A stretch of DNA of 64,000 nt from Parapedobacter indicus (GTDB lineage Bacteria; Bacteroidota; Bacteroidia; Sphingobacteriales; Sphingobacteriaceae): NCBI RefSeq assembly GCF_900113765.1, contig NZ_FOQO01000006.1, positions 62,001-126,000 on the forward strand, written 5' to 3'. Positions within the stretch are counted from its first letter, which is position 1. Each line of letters starts with the position of its first letter. Positions 26,340 to 34,885 of the stretch are shown in pieces. The notes under the pieces are model-generated. The model was not told the origin of the DNA, made no database searches, and saw nothing but the letters and a program-made list of their open reading frames with translations. The position numbers and the translations under genes are program-made.

Positions 26340-26936
26340 TTATAACGAAAATATAAATAGAAAAAACAGGGGATAACTATGGGGATAATGCTTCGCCAGC
26401 TCGCTACGCAGGAATTTGGTGGCTTTTACGATGTGATCGTTCACGGTGCCCTGGCTGATACCAAATAGATGGGCAACTTCCGAATAACTTTTTCCTTCCA
26501 ATTTGCAAAGCATAAATATTTCCCTGCGTCGGGGAGGCAGCTTTTGCATCACGGATTTAATGATAACTTGATTTTCGGCACAGTTTATTTCTTCAACCAA
26601 TGAACCGAAGCGCTCGGTGGCAGCGGAAATCAGTTCTTCCTGAATTTTCTTGTCAAGCGCCGCCCGCCGATAGAAGTCAATTGCTAGATTGGCGGCTATT
26701 CGCCTTATAAATGCGGGAAATGACTTATCGACATTGATTTCCTCCCGCAACTGCCATATCCTGAGAAAAACATCGTGGGTCAGCTCTTCAGCTACTTCGT
26801 GCTGGTGTACCAGCCGATGCAGATTTAGGTAAATAGGCCGTTTATATTGATGATAAAGCTGTTCAAAGGCTTGGTGACTGCCCTTTTTCAGTGCATTTAC
26901 CAAATCAATTTCACTTTTCCGATCATCGTGTGGCAT
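26340..26936 (-). CDS. FecI-like ECF RNA polymerase sigma factor, locus C
   Basis: This 198-residue ECF sigma factor has region 2 (AFEQLYHQYKRPIYLNLHRL, VAEELTHDVFLRIWQ) and region 4 (KLEGKSYSEVAHLFGISQGT). The ATG start MPHDDRKSEIDLVNAL fits the family and lies about 14 bp after a good promoter. The C-terminus is hydrophobic (YPLFFLFIFSL). It heads locus C and would switch on fecR and susC when FecR is signalled by the receptor. Confidence 0.95.
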   Translation of the reverse strand: MPHDDRKSEIDLVNALKKGSHQAFEQLYHQYKRPIYLNLHRLVHQHEVAEELTHDVFLRIWQLREEINVDKSFPAFIRRIAANLAIDFYRRAALDKKIQEELISAATERFGSLVEEINCAENQVIIKSVMQKLPPRRREIFMLCKLEGKSYSEVAHLFGISQGTVNDHIVKATKFLRSELAKHYPHSYPLFFLFIFSL

Positions 26937-26957
26937 TCAGATCATTGGTTAATCAAG

Positions 26958-26989
26958 CGAAGATAACGACAAAACGGGGTAAATACAAA
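26958..26989 (-). promoter_or_regulatory. Bacteroidota-type promoter of the locus C sigma gene
   Basis: Read on the minus strand, TTTG (26986-26989) is followed after 20 bp by TATCTTCG (26958-26965), one mismatch from the TAnnTTTG consensus. It points at the sigma gene start 22 bp away. This suggests that sigma expression is driven by the housekeeping sigma factor. Confidence 0.55.
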
Positions 26990-26990
26990 T

Positions 26991-27017
26991 TAAAAAAGCT
27001 GCCTTAAGGGGCAGCTT
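26991..27017 (-). terminator. rho-independent terminator of the cold-shock gene
   Basis: On the minus strand AAGCTGCC and GGCAGCTT form a perfect 8-bp stem around a 6-nt loop, followed by TTTTTAATTT. It lies 30 bp after the cold-shock gene stop codon and upstream of the locus C sigma promoter, insulating the two units. Confidence 0.85.
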
Positions 27018-27046
27018 CAATGAAAACCAATCTTATTGACTTTCTT

Positions 27047-27238
27047 TTAGATGAGCTTTACGTTCACCGCATTTGGGCCTTTTTTGCCCTTTGCGATTTC
27101 GAAAGACACATCGTCTTTCTCGCGGATTTGGTCAATCAGACCCGACACATGAACGAAAACATCCTCACCGCCACCAATCGGAGTGATGAAGCCGAAACCT
27201 TTGGTCTCATTGAAGAATTTTACTACGCCTTCTTGCAT
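27047..27238 (-). CDS. cspA: cold-shock domain protein of the CspA family
   Basis: This 63-residue single-domain nucleic-acid chaperone binds single-stranded RNA or DNA. RNP1-like GFGFIT and RNP2-like VFVHVS are present, with the usual start MQEGVVKFFNETKGFGFI. Its length is normal for the family. It stands alone between locus D and locus C, with its own terminator and a 104-bp upstream gap. The symbol is generic because the organism probably has several paralogues. Confidence 0.95.
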   Translation of the reverse strand: MQEGVVKFFNETKGFGFITPIGGGEDVFVHVSGLIDQIREKDDVSFEIAKGKKGPNAVNVKLI

Positions 27239-27342
27239 TGTGGTATAAAAATAAAAATTAAATAATAGCGAAGCTACGCATTATTTATGCCAAACTAACC
27301 TGATGACCACAAAAAAATCTTTTAACGTACTCGTACAGTGCT

Positions 27343-28809
27343 TCAATGTGGTCCTTTATTGAACGTACGTATTGCTTCCTTTTCTGTTCCGGGCATCACT
27401 CCGCGAACCCGCTCTGTTGGCAACGGTTTGCCCGTTTCTCGATCAAACCAATCCGCCGTGAGACGATCCGGTGTTGTATCGTCGGTCTCCTTCCGCCAAC
27501 GTTCCATCATGGCACGGTGCTGCTCCAATTCACGCTCATACCCAGGAAGCGACGCAAGATTAATCAACTGATCGGGATCAGATCGACAGTCAAACAGCTC
27601 CTCCCGGGGGCGGGGCGTAACGAAGACATCTGCCTGAGCGACTGTAAGAAAACCGGCTTCCCTGGCATGCTTTAAGTCCGTGAAAGAAGGACTGCCAACT
27701 GCGTCCGCCGGCCCTTGATTGGATAGTGCTGGGCGCATGTTTACTACATACAAAAAATCGCGTGTCCGAACCATTCGTTCTAATGCTTCGTAGTCGTGCC
27801 AGTTGTGCTCGGCAAAAACATAATGACGAACTTCCCGATCAGGTTGGTCGAAAAGCGGGGCAAATGACACCCCTTGGAAGCTCCCGGTTACATCTACGCC
27901 TGCCAACTCCAGCAAAGTGGGCGCAATGTCAATCGTGCTTAACAAGCTTTGGCTCACAACGCCTTCGGATGGAATACCTACGGGCCATTTAACGACAAAA
28001 GGGGTTTTCGCACCGCTGTCGTATAGCCGTGTCTTTGCACGGGGGAAGGGCCGGCCATTATCCGAAAGGATAATAATGAGCGTATTATCGGCTATGCCCT
28101 GCCGCTCCAATTCTGCCTCCACCTGCCCAATGGACCGATCGAATCGACTGATCTCGTCGTAATAAGCTGCCAAGTCCTCACGCGTACCGTCTGCATCGAC
28201 CATGTAGGCAGGAACAACCACTTTATCAGAGATATGACTACCACTCAGGTCATTCGGCCCCCATGGCCGATGGGCATCATACGAGGCAAACCACATAAAA
28301 AAAGGCTTGTCTTTGGGACGATTCTGCAAGGTTTTCACCCAGAGTGCCTCTCCTCCGTCTCCATTCAATTTATTATTCTCCTGTATCAGATCGAATCCCA
28401 GCTTTGCCGATTCCCCCATGTGCCACTTGCCGGCTTGAGCAGTATAGTAACCTGTGGTATGTAACAGCCCGGCAAACGTCGGGATGTCTTGGGGCAACGG
28501 TGTATGCAGTTCCGCCGCTCCCGTATTATGCGGATACCGACCCGATAGAATACTGCACCGACTTGGGCTACATGAGCTGGTGGTTACATAGGCATTGGTA
28601 AAACGGATTCCTTCCGCTGCGATACGGTCGATATGTGGCGTCTGAACAAACGGGTTTCCATAACATCCCAGATCATCCGCTCCGATGTCATCGGCAAGGA
28701 TAAGGACGATGTTTGGGCGCTGGTGTTGGCAATAGACCATCCCAACTAGTCCGAATACCCCAAAAAAGATCAGTGTACCTTTAAAAAGAATGTGATACGC
28801 AAGCCTCAT
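27343..28809 (-). CDS. S1-family sulfatase, fifth of the locus D cassette
   Basis: This 488-residue exported sulfatase has a signal peptide (about residues 1-27), metal-binding NIVLILADDIGADD, the FGly motif SSCSPSRCSIL (Cys80), AGKWHMGE and the late metal site ILSDNGRPFPRAKTRLYDSG. The last segment resembles heparan N-sulfatase (sulfamidase)-like proteins, often placed in subfamily S1_8; that subfamily call is tentative. Its ATG overlaps the stop of the preceding sulfatase by 4 bp (ATGA), so translation is probably coupled. It is the last gene of the locus D operon. Confidence 0.94.
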   Translation of the reverse strand: MRLAYHILFKGTLIFFGVFGLVGMVYCQHQRPNIVLILADDIGADDLGCYGNPFVQTPHIDRIAAEGIRFTNAYVTTSSCSPSRCSILSGRYPHNTGAAELHTPLPQDIPTFAGLLHTTGYYTAQAGKWHMGESAKLGFDLIQENNKLNGDGGEALWVKTLQNRPKDKPFFMWFASYDAHRPWGPNDLSGSHISDKVVVPAYMVDADGTREDLAAYYDEISRFDRSIGQVEAELERQGIADNTLIIILSDNGRPFPRAKTRLYDSGAKTPFVVKWPVGIPSEGVVSQSLLSTIDIAPTLLELAGVDVTGSFQGVSFAPLFDQPDREVRHYVFAEHNWHDYEALERMVRTRDFLYVVNMRPALSNQGPADAVGSPSFTDLKHAREAGFLTVAQADVFVTPRPREELFDCRSDPDQLINLASLPGYERELEQHRAMMERWRKETDDTTPDRLTADWFDRETGKPLPTERVRGVMPGTEKEAIRTFNKGPH

Positions 28810-30644
28810 AAAAACTCCTCCATCGTCTTGACAAATCCCTGTGCTGCGCGAATATCATATTCATTTCCTTTGGGATTGGCTGCGATTAACCGATGGGCTG
28901 TTTCCAAAGCTGGCAGCGCATCGCTGCCCAAGGTCTGCAACACGTTCAATGCCTGTACCCGCGCCATCCGATTGTCATCCGAAACCGCTTGCGTCAAGAC
29001 GTCTATGGCCCGATCCCGGTCGTCCAGGTAATAAAGCGCTTCTGCGGCGGCAATCCTCACGGACACTTCCGGGTCAGCCAGTACGTGCAGCAGCCTGGAT
29101 CTGGCCGGTGCGGCTGCTCCTTCCAAAATCCGACATCCGGTGGCTGCCCAATAACGGACAACCGGATTACTATCCTGAAGCCGTTCTGTTAGCGATGCTA
29201 AAGACCTAGTATCCTTTGAGGCGGCCATTGTGGCTGTCTCCAATACCCGATCTAGTGGGTACCGATTACTCCGAGCGAAATCATACAGGGGCATGGTATC
29301 GGAGATATCGGCCATCATTGGCTCGGGGATGAACCCCACATCCTTGGATGCAATCATCCAATTTGTCAATGCACCGCGCATCCGCTCCAAAACTTGTTGA
29401 TAGTTCGGATCAGCGGCCAAGTTGCGTACGTTATCTGGATCAGCATCGGTATCATAAAGTTCTTCGAAAGGTTTAGGTTCCCAAAATGCGGCCTGGGCAG
29501 CATCCAATGTTCCTTCCCGATAGGCCTTTTCCCACGAAGGCATCGAAGGTGCACGCCAAAGGTATTCAATATACTGGCCATAGATTTTATGCGGCATGAA
29601 ATTGCAGGTATATCGGTACTTTGCATCTCTCACGGAACGGCTCAGATCAAACCGCTCATCCATCCGGCCTCGGAATGAAAACGCATACTCCGGTTGTTCA
29701 TCCGACTGTTTACCCAAAAAAGGATGTCCCTGCATGTATTCGGGAATCTGTACCCCAGCCAGGTTCAGCAGCGTCGGTGCAAAGTCAACAAAACTGACAA
29801 TACGCTCTTGCCACGTTCCCGGGCTGCCGGGGGCCAAATGAGCATACTTCTTAGGAACCCGGATAATCAGCGGCACACGCAGACCCGACTCATACAAAAA
29901 CCGCTTACTCCTGCCCAACACCCCGCCGTGGTCGCTATAGTAGAAAACGATTGTATTTTCGGCTAGCCCTTCCCGCTCCAGTTCATCCAGAATTCCACCC
30001 ACCCATGTATCCATTTGCGTGATCCGGTCATAATATTGCGCCCAGTCACGTTTCATTTCAGGTGTATGTGGATGATAAGGCGGAATTGGAGCCTTTTCGG
30101 GATCATGCATGAGTGTATCCAGTCGCTTGTGAATGGAACTTTCGTGCGAGATTGCTGTATTAAAAACGGCAAAAAAAGGTTGGCCGGGCTTCCGATTTTT
30201 ATAGGTGGCTTTGTTGGACGACTCGTTCCATGCCGCATCCATCCGGCCTTCCAACGGAGACAAGTTATAATCCGTCTTCGAATTATTTGTGGTATAGTAA
30301 CCTGCCTCACGTAGGTATTCCGGAAACAATCGGATCATATCCGGTATCGGATACTGGCTGCGCATGTGCTCGGTCCCCATCGATATGGGAAATACACCCG
30401 TGATTAGTGTAGACCTTGAAGGGGCACATACGGGAGCGGTAGAGAAGACCCGTTTGTATCGCACACCTTCGGACGCCAACTTATCCAGTCGCGGGGTCGT
30501 GGCAAATGTATCGCCATAACACCCTAAAAACGGACTGTTGTCCTCGCTGACAATCCATAAGATATTGGGACGCCCCGGTTGTGCATATGTACACAGACTC
30601 CATCCGATGATGAGTGCACCAAGGAATAACTGATGAATATTCAT
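28806..30644 (-). CDS. S1-family sulfatase with C-terminal HEAT-like repeats
   Basis: This 612-residue exported sulfatase has a signal peptide (MNIHQLFLGALIIGWSLC), a metal site ILWIVSEDNSPFLG, the FGly motif APVCAPSRSTL (Cys73), NNSKTDYN where many sulfatases have GKWHLG, and a late metal site YYSDHGGVLGRSKRF. After about residue 490 it adds helical repeats of HEAT type (VVRYWAATGCRIL, VSVRIAAAEALYYL, MARVQALNVLQTL). The combination resembles sulfamidase-like enzymes with HEAT repeats. The repeats probably mediate partner or substrate contact. It is fourth in the cassette and coupled by ATGA to the next gene. Confidence 0.94.
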   Translation of the reverse strand: MNIHQLFLGALIIGWSLCTYAQPGRPNILWIVSEDNSPFLGCYGDTFATTPRLDKLASEGVRYKRVFSTAPVCAPSRSTLITGVFPISMGTEHMRSQYPIPDMIRLFPEYLREAGYYTTNNSKTDYNLSPLEGRMDAAWNESSNKATYKNRKPGQPFFAVFNTAISHESSIHKRLDTLMHDPEKAPIPPYHPHTPEMKRDWAQYYDRITQMDTWVGGILDELEREGLAENTIVFYYSDHGGVLGRSKRFLYESGLRVPLIIRVPKKYAHLAPGSPGTWQERIVSFVDFAPTLLNLAGVQIPEYMQGHPFLGKQSDEQPEYAFSFRGRMDERFDLSRSVRDAKYRYTCNFMPHKIYGQYIEYLWRAPSMPSWEKAYREGTLDAAQAAFWEPKPFEELYDTDADPDNVRNLAADPNYQQVLERMRGALTNWMIASKDVGFIPEPMMADISDTMPLYDFARSNRYPLDRVLETATMAASKDTRSLASLTERLQDSNPVVRYWAATGCRILEGAAAPARSRLLHVLADPEVSVRIAAAEALYYLDDRDRAIDVLTQAVSDDNRMARVQALNVLQTLGSDALPALETAHRLIAANPKGNEYDIRAAQGFVKTMEEFL

Positions 30645-30688
30645 TCGATAAAACTACACACAATGCTTAAAAATTGCAACCTAACTAT

Positions 30689-32116
30689 TTACCGCTCCAA
30701 TTGATTGATTACCGGCTTAACAGTTGCTTTGTGCTTTTCCAGCAAAGCACTTGCTTGCGCGATAACATCCTTGTGTTCATTGGCAATGTTATACTTTTCC
30801 GAAGGATCGTGGTTCAGATCAAACACCAGCGGTGGGGTGTGTAATGTCTTATCCTGACTTCCATACTCATTTTGTGTGACGAAATGAACTTTGTAGTTGC
30901 CTGTCCTCACAGCGTATATTTCGGTATCCCGGTAATAAAAGATCTCTTTGCGGGGGCTTTTTCCGTTTTCAAACAGCACCGAAGATAAATCGTAACCATC
31001 GTAAATCCGGTCTTGGGGAAGATCCTTGCCGACAATCGATGTGAAGGTTGAAAATAAATCCAATGTACTGCCCATATCCATCACCACACCGGGACTGATT
31101 TTTCCCGGCCACCAAAATATTCCGGGCACTCGCATTCCACCTTCAAACGTGCCGCCCTTTCCCCCTTTCAATAACCCCGCGCTTCCGCCATCTTCTTCAA
31201 ACGTCAACCACGGACCGTTGTCCGAAGCGAATACAACCAATGTATTCCGATCCAATCCGCTCTCCTTCAACGCAGATAACACCTCGCCAACGCTCCAGTC
31301 AATTTCTTCGATCACATCGCCGTATCGTCCCCGGATACTTTTTCCCTCGAACGATTCAGACGCAAACAATGGCACGTGCGGCATGGAATGTGCCAAATAC
31401 AAGAAAAATGGCTTGTCTGTATGGGAACGGATAAAGCTCACGGCTTCTTCCGTATACCGTTTGGTGATGGTATGCTGGTTTGCCGGACGCTCCAGTTCTT
31501 CTGAATTGCGCACTAAAGGTACATGGAAGTAATCTATTTTCGGATTTCTCAATAACTCAAAATAGTTTCCTTTTTCAACCTTATCCATATCATTACTATA
31601 GGGGATCCCATAATAATAGTCAAATCCGTGCGCATTGGGAGCATATTCCGGAAGATGCCCCAAGTGCCATTTTCCGATTGCAGCCGTATTGTATCCAGCG
31701 CTTTTCAACATTTTCGCCATCGTTATTTCGGTAGACGGAAGTCCGCCTTTTGAATCTGGGAACAAAACCCTTCTCTTCTCGCTACACATACCTGATCTGA
31801 TTGGCAGGCGACCTGTCAATAATCCTGCCCTACTGGGTGTGCATACGGGTGCCGCCACGTAAAAATTGGTCCACCGCTGCCCTTCAAACGCCATTTGATC
31901 CAAGTTGGGCGTTCGGATGGTCGGGTGCCCGAATGCACCGATGTCTCCATACCCCATGTCATCGGTAAAGATGACAATGATATTGGGGTTCCGATTCGAC
32001 TCTTGGGCAGAAAGATAAGTTACCTGCTGCACCGTCGCCATTATCAGCAACAAAACAGTTCTCAAACCGACCCGCGGACCGTTAAAACCGCTTACATAAT
32101 CAGCAATCGTTCTCAT
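30689..32116 (-). CDS. S1-family sulfatase, third of the locus D cassette
   Basis: This 475-residue exported sulfatase has the features of arylsulfatase A or GALNS-like enzymes: IIVIFTDDMGYGDIG, the FGly motif APVCTPSRAGLL (Cys92), LPIRSGM, IGKWHLGHLPEY and FASDNGPWL. The N-terminus is long before the hydrophobic signal (about residues 18-37), but no later ATG precedes that segment well. It lies 39 bp after the second sulfatase and 44 bp before the fourth. The substrate is unknown. Confidence 0.94.
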   Translation of the reverse strand: MRTIADYVSGFNGPRVGLRTVLLLIMATVQQVTYLSAQESNRNPNIIVIFTDDMGYGDIGAFGHPTIRTPNLDQMAFEGQRWTNFYVAAPVCTPSRAGLLTGRLPIRSGMCSEKRRVLFPDSKGGLPSTEITMAKMLKSAGYNTAAIGKWHLGHLPEYAPNAHGFDYYYGIPYSNDMDKVEKGNYFELLRNPKIDYFHVPLVRNSEELERPANQHTITKRYTEEAVSFIRSHTDKPFFLYLAHSMPHVPLFASESFEGKSIRGRYGDVIEEIDWSVGEVLSALKESGLDRNTLVVFASDNGPWLTFEEDGGSAGLLKGGKGGTFEGGMRVPGIFWWPGKISPGVVMDMGSTLDLFSTFTSIVGKDLPQDRIYDGYDLSSVLFENGKSPRKEIFYYRDTEIYAVRTGNYKVHFVTQNEYGSQDKTLHTPPLVFDLNHDPSEKYNIANEHKDVIAQASALLEKHKATVKPVINQLER

Positions 32117-32155
32117 ATTTTATGTGTTTAAAATTAATGGATAGGATTCGCAATC

Positions 32156-33526
32156 TCACTTTGTTTTCGTCGGTTGCCACGGTACCGTACCCCCCTGTTG
32201 TATCTGATTCATCAATAATCCGTTCAGTTCTTTGTATTTCTCGGGATATTCCTCAATCAGATTCTTGGTTTCGTAAGGATCGGCATTCAAATCGTACAGC
32301 TCTTGCCTGCTAAACGGACTATTTTGCAGCAACTTCCACCCTCCCCGTTGAACGGCCTGAATGGTAAGCCCTCCATACCTCGTTCCACCTTCTCTTCTGA
32401 CAAAATAAAACAGGCGATTTTTGTCATCCGCCATCTTTTTGTGGGTCAACAGGGGCAAAAAGCTTACTCCATCTGCTCCTGCTATCGGTGATGTACCAAT
32501 TAAGTCTGCCAATGTCGCAAATATATCCATCGTCATCGCGCGGTAATCCGTCACGCTGCCCGGTTGGATATTTTTCTTCCATACAACCCCTGTAGGAACA
32601 CGGAGTCCGCCTTCATAGACACTTTGCTTTCCATCCCGCCATGGACCATTATTAGCGCTGTCCGCTAATAGTCCGCCATTGTCACTTGTAAACAGGATCA
32701 ACGTGTTGTCGTATTGTCCGGTTTCTTTCAGCGCGGCAATCACTTTTCCGATACCATCGTCCAAATGTTCAATCAGTGCCACCAATCGTACCCTTTTTGC
32801 CGAGATACCCGGTTCCCTTTCACGTACGCGCGTTAGCCATTCGTCCGGGGGTTGTACCGGAAAATGAGGGGCGTTATAAGCCAAATACAGAAAAAAGGGC
32901 ACATCGTTTTCTGCCTGCTCGTGAATATAGTTAACAGACCATTGGGTAAATAAATCAGTAGCATGCCCCGGTGGATCAATGAGTGTCTTATTCTCACGCA
33001 TGTAGTTCATCCCATGCCTTCTCTTAACCACATAATCGTCCATCATATCCCCCAACCAGCCATGAAAATAGTGAAACCCCTGGTCGTTTGGAAGATTGGG
33101 TGCCTCCAACCCCAAATGCCATTTGCCGATCAACGCCGTATGATATCCATTGCTTCTTAACATTTCGGGAAGCAACATCGCAGACGTGTCCAAAAACCCC
33201 CAACTGTCCGTTGCGTGCGTGCGGATCACACCGGGTACCCCGGCACGATCCGGAAAGCGGCCCGTCATTAAGGATGCTCTGGTTGGCGAACAAACAGGCG
33301 CATTCGCGTAAAAATTATCGAATCGGAGGCCATCTTGTACCAATGCGTCAATAGCCGGTGTACGAAGATCCTTGGTGCCATAGTAAGAAACATCTTGATA
33401 TCCCTGGTCATCCGTCAGAATGATCAGCACATTGGGCAGCGAATCCCGCTTTCCCCGCTGAGCATTTACATTGATATGGGTTGCTACCATTGAAATCACC
33501 CATAGCAGCCTAGCTAACTTATTCAT
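32156..33526 (-). CDS. S1-family sulfatase, second of the locus D cassette
   Basis: This 456-residue exported sulfatase has a signal peptide (MNKLARLLWVISMVATHINV), a metal site NVLIILTDDQGYQDV, the FGly motif APVCSPTRASLM (Cys79), IGKWHLGLEAPN and FTSDNGGLLADS. It is 13 bp downstream of the first sulfatase, clearly in one transcript. Like its neighbours it needs the cysteine converted to formylglycine; no maturase gene is visible in this window. Confidence 0.94.
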   Translation of the reverse strand: MNKLARLLWVISMVATHINVNAQRGKRDSLPNVLIILTDDQGYQDVSYYGTKDLRTPAIDALVQDGLRFDNFYANAPVCSPTRASLMTGRFPDRAGVPGVIRTHATDSWGFLDTSAMLLPEMLRSNGYHTALIGKWHLGLEAPNLPNDQGFHYFHGWLGDMMDDYVVKRRHGMNYMRENKTLIDPPGHATDLFTQWSVNYIHEQAENDVPFFLYLAYNAPHFPVQPPDEWLTRVREREPGISAKRVRLVALIEHLDDGIGKVIAALKETGQYDNTLILFTSDNGGLLADSANNGPWRDGKQSVYEGGLRVPTGVVWKKNIQPGSVTDYRAMTMDIFATLADLIGTSPIAGADGVSFLPLLTHKKMADDKNRLFYFVRREGGTRYGGLTIQAVQRGGWKLLQNSPFSRQELYDLNADPYETKNLIEEYPEKYKELNGLLMNQIQQGGTVPWQPTKTK

Positions 33527-33539
33527 TACTTATCCCTTT

Positions 33540-34868
33540 TTATAATGTTTTCATTGCCTCGGGTTGCCCCACCGAACGTTCCCATTCAATGAGGGCATCG
33601 CCTAATTGCCTTTTTATATCCGGATAGTCGTCTGACACGTCTTTTATTTCCCCGAGATCCGACTCCAGGTTAAACAAGGTGGTATCCGCTTGATCGATCC
33701 ACAATTTCCATTTGCCGTTTCGAGCCGCTTTCTGTTTGTTATACCGCCAAAAAACAGTACGCCGCGTGGAAGCGCCTTTCCCGTCGAATAAAATCGAAGA
33801 AAAATCGATACCGTCAAACACAACCGACGAAGGTGTTCCCGCATTACAAAGGGATAATACCGTAGGTAATACGTCCATTGTCAATAAGGTCTCGCTTGAT
33901 TCCCCGGGGGAGATCCGGCCTTTCCAATAAGCTATTGCAGGCACACGATGGCCTCCTTCCAGTAAACTACCCTTCGCGCCATTCAGCATACCGTTATTTC
34001 CGATGGGTTCCGCGCCGTTGTCTGAGATAAAGAGGACAAGCGTTTTTTCCTCGAGATCGTACGCTTTCAATGCAGCCATGATTCGCCCCACACCCTCGTC
34101 CATCACTTCGACCATCTCCTTATACGTCGCGGATACATTCTCTGTACTACCCTGATAAGAGAACGATTTACCGGGGAAACGATAAGGTGGATCTTTTCTT
34201 CCCTGAAGTGGCACATGAGGCGCCTCATGCATGACCATCAGGAAAAAAGGTTCAGCCGCATGATGTTCGATAAAATTCTCGGCGTGATCCGTAATCAAAT
34301 CCGTTGAATATCCTTCTTCGTAAACCGAGTCTGTATTGTGCCACCAATCATAGATGCCTGCGTTGTCATAATGAGAATGATAATCGATGTTTCCACTGAG
34401 GTAACCATGAAATTCGTCAAAACCGTGATATACGGGGTTGAACTCATTTTTATACCCTAAATGCCATTTTCCCATCAGGCCCGTTGCATACCCATTTTGC
34501 TGCATGATTTCTGCGAGCGTGAGTTCCGCGGTATCCAAGCCTAAACTTCGCGTTTCCCCCCGCACATATATCACGCCTTCCATGCCTGAACGTTGCTGAT
34601 AATGCCCCGTTAAAAGTGCGGCTCTGGTTGGGGTGCACACCGGTGCATTCGAATGAAAATCCGTAAATTTCAGGCCATTTGCAGCCAATTTGTCAACATG
34701 AGGAGTTCGGACATTTTTATCTCCATAGCAACTCAATCCACCGTAGCCCAAGTCGTCAGCCACAATGATAATTACATTCGGCTTATTATCCGTTCTTGTT
34801 TTACCGCAAGCATACATCATCAAAATAGTGACCGCAATACAGGCTCGGTATGTACTTAATCTCATCAT
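33540..34868 (-). CDS. S1-family sulfatase lipoprotein, first of the locus D cassette
   Basis: This sulfatase, 442 residues from the ATG at 34868, has a lipoprotein-type signal (RACIAVTILMMYACGK), a metal site NVIIIVADDLGYGGL, the FGly motif APVCTPTRAALL, MGKWHLGYKNEF and FISDNGAEPIGN. An upstream ATG at 34892 would overlap susD by 7 bp and put eight polar residues before the signal, so it is less likely. It follows SusD directly, as expected for a surface or periplasmic enzyme co-expressed with the importer. Confidence 0.94.
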   Translation of the reverse strand: MMRLSTYRACIAVTILMMYACGKTRTDNKPNVIIIVADDLGYGGLSCYGDKNVRTPHVDKLAANGLKFTDFHSNAPVCTPTRAALLTGHYQQRSGMEGVIYVRGETRSLGLDTAELTLAEIMQQNGYATGLMGKWHLGYKNEFNPVYHGFDEFHGYLSGNIDYHSHYDNAGIYDWWHNTDSVYEEGYSTDLITDHAENFIEHHAAEPFFLMVMHEAPHVPLQGRKDPPYRFPGKSFSYQGSTENVSATYKEMVEVMDEGVGRIMAALKAYDLEEKTLVLFISDNGAEPIGNNGMLNGAKGSLLEGGHRVPAIAYWKGRISPGESSETLLTMDVLPTVLSLCNAGTPSSVVFDGIDFSSILFDGKGASTRRTVFWRYNKQKAARNGKWKLWIDQADTTLFNLESDLGEIKDVSDDYPDIKRQLGDALIEWERSVGQPEAMKTL

Positions 34869-34885
34869 TCTGTTAGTTGGATTAC

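Noticed and set aside
27239-27342. Possible terminator of the five-sulfatase operon and possible cold-shock leader thermosensor
   Set aside because: There is a minus-strand T-run at about 27311-27317 but only a 4-bp stem before it, and the small stems near 27260-27295 are too short to support a thermosensor claim.
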